A DNA stretch of 64,000 nt, from positions 310,001 to 374,000 of the forward strand of contig JAIUJO010000295.1 of NCBI GenBank assembly GCA_023846275.1, read 5' to 3'. The DNA is from Vanilla planifolia (lineage: Eukaryota > Streptophyta > Magnoliopsida > Asparagales > Orchidaceae). The translations under genes and the position numbers were made by a program. Positions 1-11,300 of the stretch are shown one piece after another (position 1 is the first letter of the stretch; the number at the start of each line of letters is the position of its first letter). The notes below the pieces were generated by a model that was not told where the DNA came from, did not search any database, and saw only the letters and a list, made by a program, of their open reading frames with translations.

Positions 1-3000
1 TAGGCTAGGCCAGAGCATAATAATGTAGAGTAGAGTAGAGTAGAGTAGAGTAGAGCATAGCAATACAGAGTAGAGCAGAGCAAAGTAGAGTAGAGTAAAG
101 TAGAGTAGAGCAAAGCAGAGCTAGGTTAGGCTAGGATAGGGTAGGCTTCGCTAGGCTAGGCTAAGCTCGATTAGAGTAGAGTAGAACTAGGTTAAGCTAG
201 GCTAGGCTGGGCAAGGTTAGAGTAGAGTAGAGTCGAGTAGAATAGAGTAGAATAGACCTAGGTTAGGTTAGGTTAGGATAGGCTATGCTAGGCAAGGCTT
301 GTGTAGAGTAGTGTAGAGAATAGTAGAGTAGAGTAGAGTAGAGTAGAATAGAGTAGAACATTGTAGAGAGTAAAGTCGAGCTCAATTAGGCTAGGTTAGG
401 CTAAGCTAGGCTGGAGTACAGTAGAATATAGTTGAGTAGAGTGTAGCATAGTGGAGTAGAGCAGAGTAAAGTAGAGTAGAGTAGAGAAGAGCAGAGTAGA
501 GCAGAGCAGAGCAGAGCAAAACAAAGTAAAGCAGACCAGAGAAGAGAAGAGTAGAGCTTGGTTAGGCCAAGCTATGCTAGGGAAGGCTCGGTTCGAGTAG
601 AGTAGAGTAGAGTATACTATAGTAGAGTAGAGTAGAGTAGAATATACTATAATGCAGTATGGTAGAGTAGAGAAGAGTTGAGCTTGGTTAGGCTTGGCTA
701 ACCTAGGCTAGGCTAATCTAGGTTAAGCTAGGCTATAGTAGAGTAGAGTAGAGTAAAATAAAGTAGAGTAGAGTAGAGTAGAGCAAGGCTAGGTTAAGCT
801 AGCTTAAGAAAGGCTAAAGTAATGTAAAGTAAAGTAAAGCATAGTAGAGTATAGTAGAGAAGAGTAGTGTAGAGCAAAGCAGAGTAAAGTAGTGTAAATC
901 AGAGTAGAGTAAGGTAGAGCAAAGTAAAGCAAGGTTAGGCTAGGCTAGTGTAAAGTAGAGTAGAGTAGAGTTTGGTTAGGCTAAGCTAGGCTTGGTTTGG
1001 TTTGAGTAGGGTAGCTTAGACTAGAGTAGAGTAGAGCAAGGTTAGTCTAGGATAGTGTAGAGTAGAGTAGAGAGTAGTAGGGTAGAGTAGAGAAGAGTAG
1101 AGTAGAGTAAATCTAGGGTAGGCTATGCTACTCAAAGGTAGGCTAAGGTACGATAGAGTACAATAGAGTAGAGTAGAGCAGAGCTGAGTGGATTAGGGCA
1201 GAGTAGAGCAGAGTAGTGTAGAGTATAGCAGAGTGGAGTAGAGTAGAGCATAATAGAGTAAAGTATAGAAAAGTAGAACAAAGCATAGTAGAGTAGAGTA
1301 AAGTAGAGCTAGGTTATGTTACAGCTAGAGAAGAGTAAAGTAGAGTACGGCAAAGTTAGGCTAGGATAGGCTAGGCTTGGTTAGAGTATTATAGAATAGA
1401 GTAGATTAGAAAAGAGTAAAGTAGAGTAGAGTATAGTAGAGTTTATAAGAGCTAGTTTAGGCAAAGCTAGGCTAGGTTAGGCTAGGATAGGTAGGCTAGA
1501 ATAGAGTAGAGTAGGGTAGAGTAGAGTAGTATAGAGTAGAGTAGAGCTCGGTTACATTAGGCTAGGCTATGCTAGGCTTGAGAAGAATAGAGTAGAGTTG
1601 AGTAGAGTAGAGTAAAGTAGAGCAAAGAATAGCAGAGTAGAGAAGAGCAGAGTAGAGTGGAGTAGAGAAGAGTAGAGCAGAGCAGAGCAGAACTGAGCAG
1701 AGTAAAGCAGAGTAGAGTAGAACAGACAAGGGTAGAGAAGAGCAAAGTAGAGCTAATTAGGCCAAACTAAGTTACGATAGGCTAGGCTAAGCTAAGTTGG
1801 AGTAGAGTATAGTAGACTAAACAAGAGTGGAGTGAGTAGAGTAAAGTAGAGTAGGGTAATGTAGGGTATGGTATAGTAGATTAAAATAGAGAAGAGTAGA
1901 GTAGAGTAGAGCTTGTTAGGCTAGGATAAGCTAAGGTAGGCAAAGGTAGGCTAGGCTAAGTTAGAGTAGAGTATAGTCGAGTTGAGTAGAGTAGAGTAGA
2001 GTAGAGTAGAGCAAGGTTAACCGAGGCTAGGCTAGAGTAGAGTAGAGGAGAGTAAAGTGGAGTATAGTAGAGTAGAGGAGAATAGAGCAAAGAAGAGTAG
2101 AGTAGGGCTAAGTTAGGTTAGGCTAGGAAAGGCTAGGTTAGACAAGGCTAGGGTAGAGTAGAGTAGAGTAGAGTAAAGTAGAGTAGAGTAGAGTAGAGCT
2201 GGGTTAGGTTAGGCAAGGCTATGCAAGACTAAAGTAAAGTATAGTAGAGTAGAGTAGAGTAGAGCATAATAGAGAAGAGCAGAATAGAAGAGAGAAAATC
2301 AGAGCAGAGTAGAGCAGAGCAAAGTAGCAAAGGGTAGAGCAAAGTAGATCAATGGAAAATAGAGTAGAGTAAAGCTATGTTAGGCTAGGCTAACCTAGGG
2401 TAGAGTAGTGTAGAGTAGACTAGAGTAGAGTAGAGTAATGTTAGGTTAGGCTAGGCTAAGTTTGAGTAGAGTAGAGTAAAGCAACGCTAGGCTAGAAGAG
2501 AATAGAGTAGAGTAGAGCTAGGTTAGACTAGGCTAGGCTAGGCGAGGTTAGAGTTGAGTAGAGTATAGTATAGTAGAGTAGAGTGGAGTAGAGCCAGGTT
2601 TGGTAAGGCTAGGTTAAGCTTATTTAGGATAGGTAAGGTTAGGCTAGGCAAGGTTAAGCTGGAGTAGAGTAAAGTAGAGTAGAGCAAGGTTAGGCTAGGC
2701 TAGAGTACAATAGAGTAGAGTAGAGTGGAGAAGAGTAGAACAGAGTAGAGCAAAGTAGAACAAAGAAGAGTAGAGCAGAGAGAAGCAGAGCAGACAAGAC
2801 TAGAGTAGAGTAGAGCTAGGTTTGGTTAGGCTTGCCTAGGCTATGCAAGAGTAGAATATAGTAGAGTAGAGCTAGGTTCGGCTAGGCTAGGCTATGATAG
2901 GTTAGAGTAAAGTAGAGTACAGTATAGTAGAGTAGATCAGAGTAGGGTAGACTAAAGTAGAGCATAGCTTTGTTAGGCAAGGCTAGAGTAGAGTAGAGTA

Positions 3001-3994
3001 CAGTAGAACAAGGTAAGGTTAGGCTAGGATGGGCTAGGTTTGGTTATATTAGGCTAGGCTTGGCTAAGCTAGCTTTGAATAGATTAGAGTAGAGTAGAGT
3101 AGAGCTAGGTCAGGTTAGGCTAGGCAAAGCTATGCTAGGCTACAATATTATAGAATAGAGCAGAGTAGAGTAGAGTAGAGCAGAGCAGAGTAGAGCTTAG
3201 TTAGGCAAGGCATGGCTAGGCTAGGCTAGAGTAGAGTAGAGTAGAGTAGGGCAGGGTTATGCTAGGCTAAGCTAAGCTAGGTAAAAATAGTGTAGAATAG
3301 AGTAGAGTAGAGTATAGTTGAGTATAGTAGAGTGCAGTAGAGTGGAGTGGAGTAGAGCTTGGTTAGGCTAGGTTAGGCTAAGTTACGCTAGGCTAGGCTT
3401 AAGTAGAGTGGAGTAGAGTAGAGTAGTGCTAGGTTATGCTTGGTTAAGTTGGGCTAAGTTTGAGTAGAGTAGAATAAAAAAAGTAGAGTTGAGCAGAGCT
3501 ACATTAATTTAGGCTAGGTTAGAGAAGAGTGGAGTAGAGTAGAATGGAGCAAAGTAGATCTAGGTTAGGCTAGGTTATGCTAGTTTGGCAAACATAGGCT
3601 AGGCTGGGCTAGGCAAGTGTAAAGTAGAGTAGAGTAGAGTAGAGAAGAGTATAGCTCAGTTCAACAAGGCTTGGTTAGGCTAGAGTAGAGTAGAGTTGAA
3701 TAGAGCTAGGTTAGGCAAGACTACGTTGAGTTAGAGTAGAGTAGAGTAAAGTAGATTATAGTAGGGTAGAGTAGTGTTTAGAAAAATTGAGTAGACTAGA
3801 ATAAAGGCTAAGGCAAGGTATTATTAATTCGAGTAGTGTAGAGAAGAATAGAGTAGAGTAGAGTATAATGGACTAGAGTAGAGTAGTACTTGGCTAGTCG
3901 AGGCTACAAAATAGTAGAGAAAAGTAGAGCAGGGTAGATTAAAGTATAGTAGAGTGGAGTATAATATAATAGAGTAGTATAGAGTTGAGTAGAG
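1..3994 (-). repeat. Pentanucleotide satellite, G-rich strand on + (TAGAG/TAGGC composite array)
   Basis: The stretch is a degenerate pentamer array. Runs of TAGAG (variants TAAAG, CAGAG, TATAG, AAGAG) alternate with short runs of CTAGG, TTAGG and CAAGG. Reverse-complemented, it has the same units and the same polarity as the array after 3995, so it is the same satellite in opposite orientation. TAGAG runs are often 20-80 bp and G-rich blocks 15-50 bp. The change between block types carries the same one-base register shift seen in the rest of the window (TAGAG, then C, then TAGGT). No gene, RNA or transposon is visible. No long open frame occurs on the minus strand here, which fits a lack of long uninterrupted runs. 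Confidence 0.97.
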
Positions 3995-4040
3995 CTACTT
4001 TAGCCTACTTTAGCCTTTCTTGGGTAGTCATACCTAGCTC
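3985..4040. other. Head-to-head orientation switch in the satellite
   Basis: Up to 3994 the + strand reads TAGAG-type pentamers; from 3995 it reads the complement (CTACT, TAGCC). The last G-strand word is GTAGAG, followed at once by a perfect 10-bp direct repeat (CTACTTTAGC at 3995-4004 and 4005-4014) and then about 20 bp that fit neither pentamer well (TTTCTTGGGTAGTCATACC, about 4015-4033). I compared the reverse complement of the left flank with the right flank: pentamers match but the variant pattern does not, so this is not a fresh palindromic duplication. It is the only orientation change I found. It could be an old inversion breakpoint or an assembly join. Confidence 0.9.
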
Positions 4041-5103
4041 TACTTCACTCTTCTCTACTCTACTTTTCCCTTCTCTACTCTATTTTTCTCTACTCTACTT
4101 TTCTCTTCTCTATTCTGGTCTATTCTACTCTACTCTGCTTTACTATACTCTACTCCACTCATCTCTGCTCTACTTTGCTCTACTTTATGCTACTCTACTA
4201 TACTCTAGCCTAGCCTCACCTAGCCTAACATTTCTTAGCCTAACTTAACTCTACTCTACTCTTCTATGCTATTATAGCCTAGCTTACCCAAGCCTAACTT
4301 AGCTCAGCTCTACTCTACTCTACTCTACTAAATTATACTCTACCCTTACCTAGCCTAAGGTAGCCTAACCTGACTCTACTTTGCTTTGCTCTACATTGCT
4401 CTATTCTATTATGCTCTACTCTCCTCTTCTTTGCCTACTATACTATACTCTACTCTACTCTACTTTGCTCTGCCTTACTTTACTCTATTCTACTCTAGCC
4501 TTGTTTAGCTTAGCCTAGCCTAAACTAGCTTTACTCTACTCTACTCTACTCTACTCTACCCTAGCCTATCCTACATGAGCCAAGCCTAACCTAGCCTAGG
4601 CCCAACTCTACTCTTTACTTTACTTTAGCCTTGCCTAGCCTTACTTAACCTAGCTCTACTTTTCTCTACTCTACTCTTCTTTTCTCTACTCCACTCTACT
4701 CTTCTTTACTCTACTCTATGCTACTCTGCTTTATTATACTCTAGCTTAGCTTAGACTAACCTTGCTCTTCTCCACACTACTCTACTCTACTCTTCTCTAT
4801 TTTAGTTAGCAATTCCTAGCCTAGCTTAGCCTAACCTAGCTCTACTCTACTCTACTGCACTCTACCCAAACCTAGCCTAGCTTAACCTTGCTCTACTCTA
4901 CTTTACTCTAGCCTAACCTAGCCTACTATAGCCTATAGTAGCCTAGCCTAACCTAACCTAGCTCTGCTCTACTCTACTTTGCTTCGCTCTGCTTTGCTTT
5001 GCTCTGCTCTGCTCCACTTTGCTCTACACCACTCTGATAAGCTTTGCTCTACTCTGTACGACTCTACTCTACTTTGCTATGCTCTGCTCGACTCTACTCT
5101 CCA

Positions 5104-5141
5104 CTCCTCTCCTCTCCTCTCTTCTCCTCTCCTCTCCTCTC
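5104..5141 (+). repeat. CTCCT island, pure pyrimidine tract (38 nt)
   Basis: This is an uninterrupted C/T run made of CTCCT pentamers with one CTCTT in the middle. It lies after a CTTTG/CTCTG-rich stretch and before a run of CTCTA, the order seen at the other CTCCT islands. The copy in the second duplication (58481-58513) is 33 nt, exactly one pentamer shorter. Tracts of this type are near mirror repeats, which in general can form triplex (H-DNA) structures; whether this one does is not shown by sequence. Confidence 0.9.
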
Positions 5142-5259
5142 ATCTTCTCTACTCTACTCTACTCTATTATACTCTTTCCTATTTTACTCTACTCTACTCT
5201 ACTCTACTCTACTCTATTCAACTGTACTTTACTTTACTCTATTATACACTAGCCTAGCC

Positions 5260-6960
5260 TAACCTAGCCTAATCTTGCTCTATTCTACCCTACTTTACTC
5301 TACTCTACCATACTCAACTCTACTAAACACTAGCCTAGCCTAGCTTTGCTTTGCTTAACCCACCTTAGCCTAGGAAAACTTAGCTCTACTCTACTCTACT
5401 CTACTTCACTCTATTCTACACTACCCTACTCTGCTCTACTTTGCTCTACTCTAATCTACTCTACTCTACTCCACTCTACTCTACTCTACTCCACTCTACT
5501 CTAATCTTCTCTAATGTAGCCTAACCTAAATCTGCTCTACTCCACTATAGCCAAACGTTGGTTGGCCTAGCCTTGCCTAACCTAGCTTAATTCTGCTCTA
5601 CACAGCTCTACTTTGCTTTGCTCTACTCTGCTTTACTATACTCTACTCTTCTCTTCCTTATTTTACTCTACTCAACTCTACTTTTCTATTCAACTCTACT
5701 TTACTCTACTATACACTAGCCTAGCCTAACCTAGCCTAATCTTGCTCTACTCTACTCTACTCTACTTCACTCTACTCTACTCTACACTACTCAAGTCTAG
5801 CCTAGCCTAACCTAGCTTAGCTTAACCCACCTTAGCCTAGCCAAACCTACCTTTACTCTTCTCTACTATACTCTACTCTATTATACTCTACTTTACTCTA
5901 CTCTACTCTATTCTATTCTACTTTACTCCACTTTATGCTACTCTACTCTAATCTTCTCTAATTTAGCCTAACCTAGGTCTTCTCTTCTCTACTATAGCCA
6001 AAGCCTGGTAAACCTTTCCTTGCTTAACCTAGCTCAATTCTACTATACTCTGCTCTGCACTACTTTGCTTTGGTCTACTCTACTATACTCTACTCTTCCC
6101 TATTTTACTCTACTCTACTCTACTCTATTCAACTCAAATTTCCTTTATAATAGACTAGCCTTGCTTAAACTTGCTCTACTCTACTCTACTATACTCTACT
6201 CTGCTCTACTCTACTCTACTCTACTCAACTATAGCCTAGCCTAGCCTAGCTTCGCTTAACCCACCTTAACCTAGCCAAACATAGCTATACTCTACTATAG
6301 TCTATTCTACTCCACTCTACTCTATTCTACGCTACTCTACTCCACAGTTCTCAACTTTACTATACTGTACTGTACTGTACTCTACTCTACTCTACTCTAA
6401 TCTTCCCTAATGTAGCCTAACCTAGGTCTTCTCTACTCCACTAGAACCAAGCCTTAGTTAGCCTAGACATGCAAAACCTAGCTCAATTCTTCTCCACTCT
6501 GCTCTTCTCTGCTCTTCTTTGCTTTGCTTTACTTTTTTCTACTCTGCTCTGCTATACTCTACTGTACTCCTCCCTATTTTACTCTACTCTACTCTACTTT
6601 ATTCAACTCTACTTTACTTTACTCTACTATACACGAGCCTAACCTAACCAAGCTTAATCATTGACTACAATACTCTACTCTACTCTACTCAACTCTAACC
6701 TAGCCTACCTTAGCTTAACCCACCTTAGCCTAGCCAAACCAAACTATACTCTACTATACTCTACTCTACTCTACCTTACTCTAGTCTACTCTGTTCCACT
6801 TTAGTCAACTCTACTTTACTCTACTCTACTCCACTCTATTCTACTCTACTCTACTCTACTCTTCTCTAATGAAGCCTAACCTAGGTCTTTGCTACTCCAC
6901 TATAGCCAAGCATTGGGTTAGCCTATCCTTTCCTAACTTAGCTCTATTTTACACAACTCT
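5260..6960 (+). repeat. Higher-order repeat, about 450 bp, about four copies
   Basis: Each unit has recognisable words in the same order: CTAATCTTCTCTAATGTAGC, then CCTAACCTAGGTCT, then a CTATAGCCAAG word, GTTAGCCT, an AGCTCAATTCT word, CCCTATTTTACTC, TATACACTAGCC and CCCACCTTAGCCTAGCCAAA. The TAATGTAGC-type anchor falls at 5512, 5959, 6408 and 6868, giving spacings of 447, 449 and 460. Units differ from each other by many substitutions, far more than the two 3.7-kb duplicates differ, so this order was present before the segment was duplicated. In the second duplicate the anchors lie at 58879, 59308, 59752 and 60216. Confidence 0.88.
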
Positions 6961-8312
6961 AACCTATTTTGTTTTGCTTTACTCTGCTCTACTCTGCTAT
7001 ACTATACTCTACTCTACTTTACTTGAGCTTTGCCTAGACTAACTAGCTGTACTCTACTCTACCCTGCTCTAGTTTACTCTTTTTTACTCTTCTCTACTCT
7101 ACTCTACTCTACTCTAGCCTAGCTTAGCATAACCTTGCATAGCCTAGCCTAGCATAGCCTAGCTTAGCCTAGCTTAACCTAGCCCTAATCTACTACTCAA
7201 CTCTAACCTAGCCTAGCCTTGTCTAGCTAAACCCATCTTTATTCTTCTCTATTGTGCTTTACTCTACACTACTATACTCTACTCTACTCTAGCCTAGCAC
7301 AGCCAACCCTAACTTAGACTAACCTCGATCTACTCTGCTCTACTTTGCTCTGTTCTACACTACTCTACAATGCTGCACTCAGCTCTAATCTAGTTTGCTC
7401 TACTCTTCTTTTCTCTAATCTGCTCTACTCTACTCTACTTTACTCTACTCTGCTCTCTCCTAGCTTATTCTAACCTTGTTTTACTCTTCTTTACTTAACT
7501 CTACTCTAGTCTATGATACTCTACTCCACTCTACTCTACTCCGCTCTACTCTTACCTAACCTAGCCTAACCTAGCGTTTTTCTACTCCATTTTAGCCAAG
7601 AGTATCCTTGCCTAGCCTTGCCTAACCTAGCTCTACTTTTTTCTACTCTAAGTTGCTCTGCTCTACTCTTCTTTTCTTTACTCTCTTCTGCTGAACTATA
7701 CTCTACTCTACTCTACTCGAGCTTAACATAGCATAGCATAACCTAACCTAGCTCTACTCTACTTTACTTCACTCTACTCTTCTCTATACTACTCTACTAT
7801 TCTCTATTCTACACAACTCTAGCCTTGCCTAGCCCAACCTAGACTAACCTTGCCAAGCTTAGACTAACCTAGGTCTAATATAGTCTACTCTAGTATACTC
7901 TACTGTACTATACTTTACGTTCTCTAACTTAGTCGAGCCTAACCTAGCTCTATTCTTCTCTACTCTCCTCTATTCTACTCTACTCTACTTTAGCATAGCC
8001 TAGCCAACCTTAACCTAGACTAACCTAGCTCTACTATGCTCTACCTTGTTTTTTTTGCTCTTCTTTGCTCTGCTCTTCTTTGCTCTACTCTTCTCTACTA
8101 TGTTATGCTCTATTCTACTATACTTTGCTCTACTCTGTTCTACTCTGCTCTACTCTACTCTACTCTACTCTACTATACCTTATCTTAGCTTAGCCTAACC
8201 TAACCTTACTCTACTCTACTAAACTCTACTCTGCTCTACTCCACTCTAGCCTAACCAAACAAAGCTTAGCCTAGCCTTACACAGCTTAGCCTAACCTGCC
8301 TCTACTCTACTC

Positions 8313-11300
8313 TCCTCTACTTTACTCTACTCTACTCTAGGCTAACTTAGCCTAGCATAGCCTAGCCTTCCTGAACGAAGCCTAGCTTCACTCTGTTATG
8401 CTCTACTCTGCTCTACTTCACTGTGCTCTGCTTTACTTTTCCCTTCTTTGTTTTGCTCTACTTTGCTCTGCTTTGCTCTACTCTGCTCTACCCTGCTCTG
8501 CTCTACTCTTCTTTACTTTGCTCTCCTCTCCTCTCCTCTACTCTACTCTACTTTGCTCTACTCCACTCAACCTTACTCTAACCTAGCCTAACCTAACCTA
8601 ACCTAGCTCTACTCTACTCTACTCTACTCTAGCCTAGCCTGGCCTAGCCTAGCTCTATTCTACTCTGCTCTACTCTGCTACACTCTATGCTGCTCTGCTC
8701 CACTCAACTCTACTCTACCCTGCTTTTCTTTGCTCTACTCTACTAAGCTTTACTCAAGTCTACTATACTCAACTCTAGCCTAAACCAGCCTAACATAACC
8801 TTGCTCTATCATACTCTACTCTTCTCTAGTCTACTCTACTCTAGCCTAGCCTAACCATGTCTAGGTTTTCCTAGCCTAACCTAGCTCTACTCTACTTTAC
8901 CTTACTATACTCTACTCTACTCTATTTTACCCTACTCTGCTCTACTGTACTCTACTCTACTATACTCTATTCTACTCTACTCTACTCTACTCTCTTCTAG
9001 CCTAGCATAGCCATCTTAGCCTAACATAGCATTACCTAACCATGCTCTACTATACTCTACTCTACTCTACACTGCTCTACTCATCTCTACTCTATTCTGC
9101 TCTACTGTGCTCTGCTCTTCTGTGTCTTACTCTACTCTGCTCTGCTGCTCTCTACTTTACTCTAGCGAAGCCTAGCTTAGGTAAGCCTAACCTAATCAAG
9201 CTCTACTCTACACTAATCTTCTCTATTTTCTCTACTCTACTTTACTCTACTCTAGCCTAGCTTAGCTTAGCTTATGGTAATTGAGCCTAGCCTAACCTAG
9301 CATAACCTAACACCACTCTAGTTTACTCTACTATACCATACAATAATATACTTTGCTATACTCTATCTACCCTATTATACTCTACTCTACTTTACTCTAC
9401 TCTAACCTAGCCTAGCTTAGCCTAACTTAACTTTGCTTTATGCTACTCCACTCTACTCTAGTCGAGCCTAGCTCTTCTCTGTTAAGCTCTTCTTTTCTCT
9501 ACTTTATTTTGCTCTACTCTACTATGATCTACTCTGCTCTACTCTATTCTATACTACTTTATTGTACTTTAGCCTAGCCTAGCCTAGCATTGCCTATCCT
9601 AGCACTACTCTACTTTACACTACTCTACTCTACTCTAGCCTAGGATAGCCTTAGCAAACCATGCTCTACTTGACTCTACTCTCCTTTACTCTATTCTCCT
9701 TTAATCTACTCAACTCTACTCTAACATAGCTTATCCTAGTGTAACCCAACTTAGCTCTACTCTACTCTACTCTAACTAAGCCTAGCCTAGCCTAGCTCTA
9801 CTCAACTAAGCTCTCCATTGCTCTACATTATTTTGCTCTACTCTGCTATACTCTACTCTGGTCTATTCTACTCTACTCTACTCTATTTTACTCTAGCCTA
9901 GCCTAGCCTAGCATTGCATGTCTTAGCTCTACTCTAAATTACACTACTCTACTCTACTCAAGCCTAGGCTAACCTAGCCTAACCTCAGCTAACCTAGCTC
10001 TAGTCTACTGTACTCTGCTATACTCCACTCTACTCTACTCTAATGTAGCCTATCTTAGCCAAACCCAACTTAGCTCTACTCTTCTCTACTCTAGCCAAGC
10101 ATAGCCTAACCTTGCTTTACTTTACTCTGCTCTATCCTACTCTACTCTACTCTCTTTTTCTCTACTTTACACTGCTTTATCAAGCTCTTCTTTGCTCTAC
10201 TCTACTATTCTCTACTCTACTCAACTCCACTCTACTATATTAATCTTTACTATACTTTACTCAAGCCTAGCCTAGTCTAGCCTAATTTAGCTATATACTA
10301 CTCCACTCTACTATATATACTCTACTCTACCCTAGCCTTGCTTCGCCTAACCTAGCTTACCCAATCCTAGCCTAACCTAGCTCTATTCTACTCTACTCTG
10401 CACTACTCTAGCCTAATATACCCTAGTCTTTGCTAGCTCTGCTCTGCTCTATGCTTTTCTGCTCTACTCTACTCTGTTTTGCTCTTCTCTTCTCTACTTT
10501 GCTCTGCTCTGCTCTACTCTGCTCTGCTCTACTCTACTCCACTTTACTCTATTCAACTCTACTCTAGCCTAGTCGAGCCTAGCCTAACCTAACCTAGCTC
10601 TACTCTTCTCTTCTCTACTCTACTTTACTCTACTATACTATACTCTAACTTAGCCTACCTTTCTTAGCCTAACTGAGCTCTACTCTACTCTACTCTACTT
10701 AACTCAACTCTACTATACTCTACTCAACTCTACTCTAGTATACTCTAACATAGCCTAGCCTAGCCTAGCTTAGGCTAACCTAATACAACTCTACTCGACT
10801 CTACTCTACTCTACTGTACGAAACTCTGCTTTGTTTTATTCTACCCTATTCTGCTTTACTCTGCTATATTATTCTCTGCTCTGCTCTACTCTTCTACACT
10901 CTACTCTACTCTACTCTACTTTGCTTTGCTCTGCCCTACTTTGCATAGCTCAGCTCTTCTCTACTCTGCTCTACTGTACTCTAATCTAGCCTAGCCAAGC
11001 TTAACCAAGCTCTGCTCTACTCTACTCTACTTTACTCTACTCTAGTTTAGGTTTGCCTAGCCTACCCTATCTTAACCTAGCCTAGCCAAGCCTAACCTAA
11101 CTCTACTGTAACCTAACATAGCTTAGCCTAGGCTAACCTTGCTCTACTATACTTTACTCTACACTAGTCTTGCTTAGCCTAGCATAGCCTAGCCTCAATA
11201 AGCATAGCCTTACCTAGCTCTGCTTTCCTATGCTCTACTCTTTTTTGCTCTACTTTTCTCTTCTCTACTCTACTTTGCTCTACTCTACTCTACTTTATTG

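Larger units (their letters stand above)
4598..8312 (+). repeat. Segmental direct duplication, copy 1 (about 3.7 kb)
   Basis: The segment starts at the unusual word AGGCCCAACTCTACTCTTTA (4598) and ends just after CTAACCTGCCTCTACT (8291-8306). It is collinear with 57955-61676. Shared rare words include GTTAGCAATTCCTAG, CACTCTGATAAGC, ACGTTCTCTAACTTAGTCG and CTACCTTGTTTTTTTTG. The offset between copies stays between about 53,344 and 53,367 across the whole length. In the first 385 or so aligned bases I counted about five substitutions and one 5-bp length difference. Outside these limits the two flanks no longer align. The segment contains its own higher-order repeat of about 450 bp. Confidence 0.93.

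Noticed and set aside
1-3994. Telomere-like words TTAGG and TTAGGC on the + strand
   Set aside because: They occur singly or in short runs mixed with CTAGG and TAGAG. No uniform tract of any telomere repeat is present, and the words are expected variants of the satellite block.
3985-4040. Perfect palindrome or fold-back duplication at the strand switch
   Set aside because: The reverse complement of the left arm does not reproduce the variant order of the right arm beyond general pentamer similarity; only GTAG/CTAC pair at the centre.
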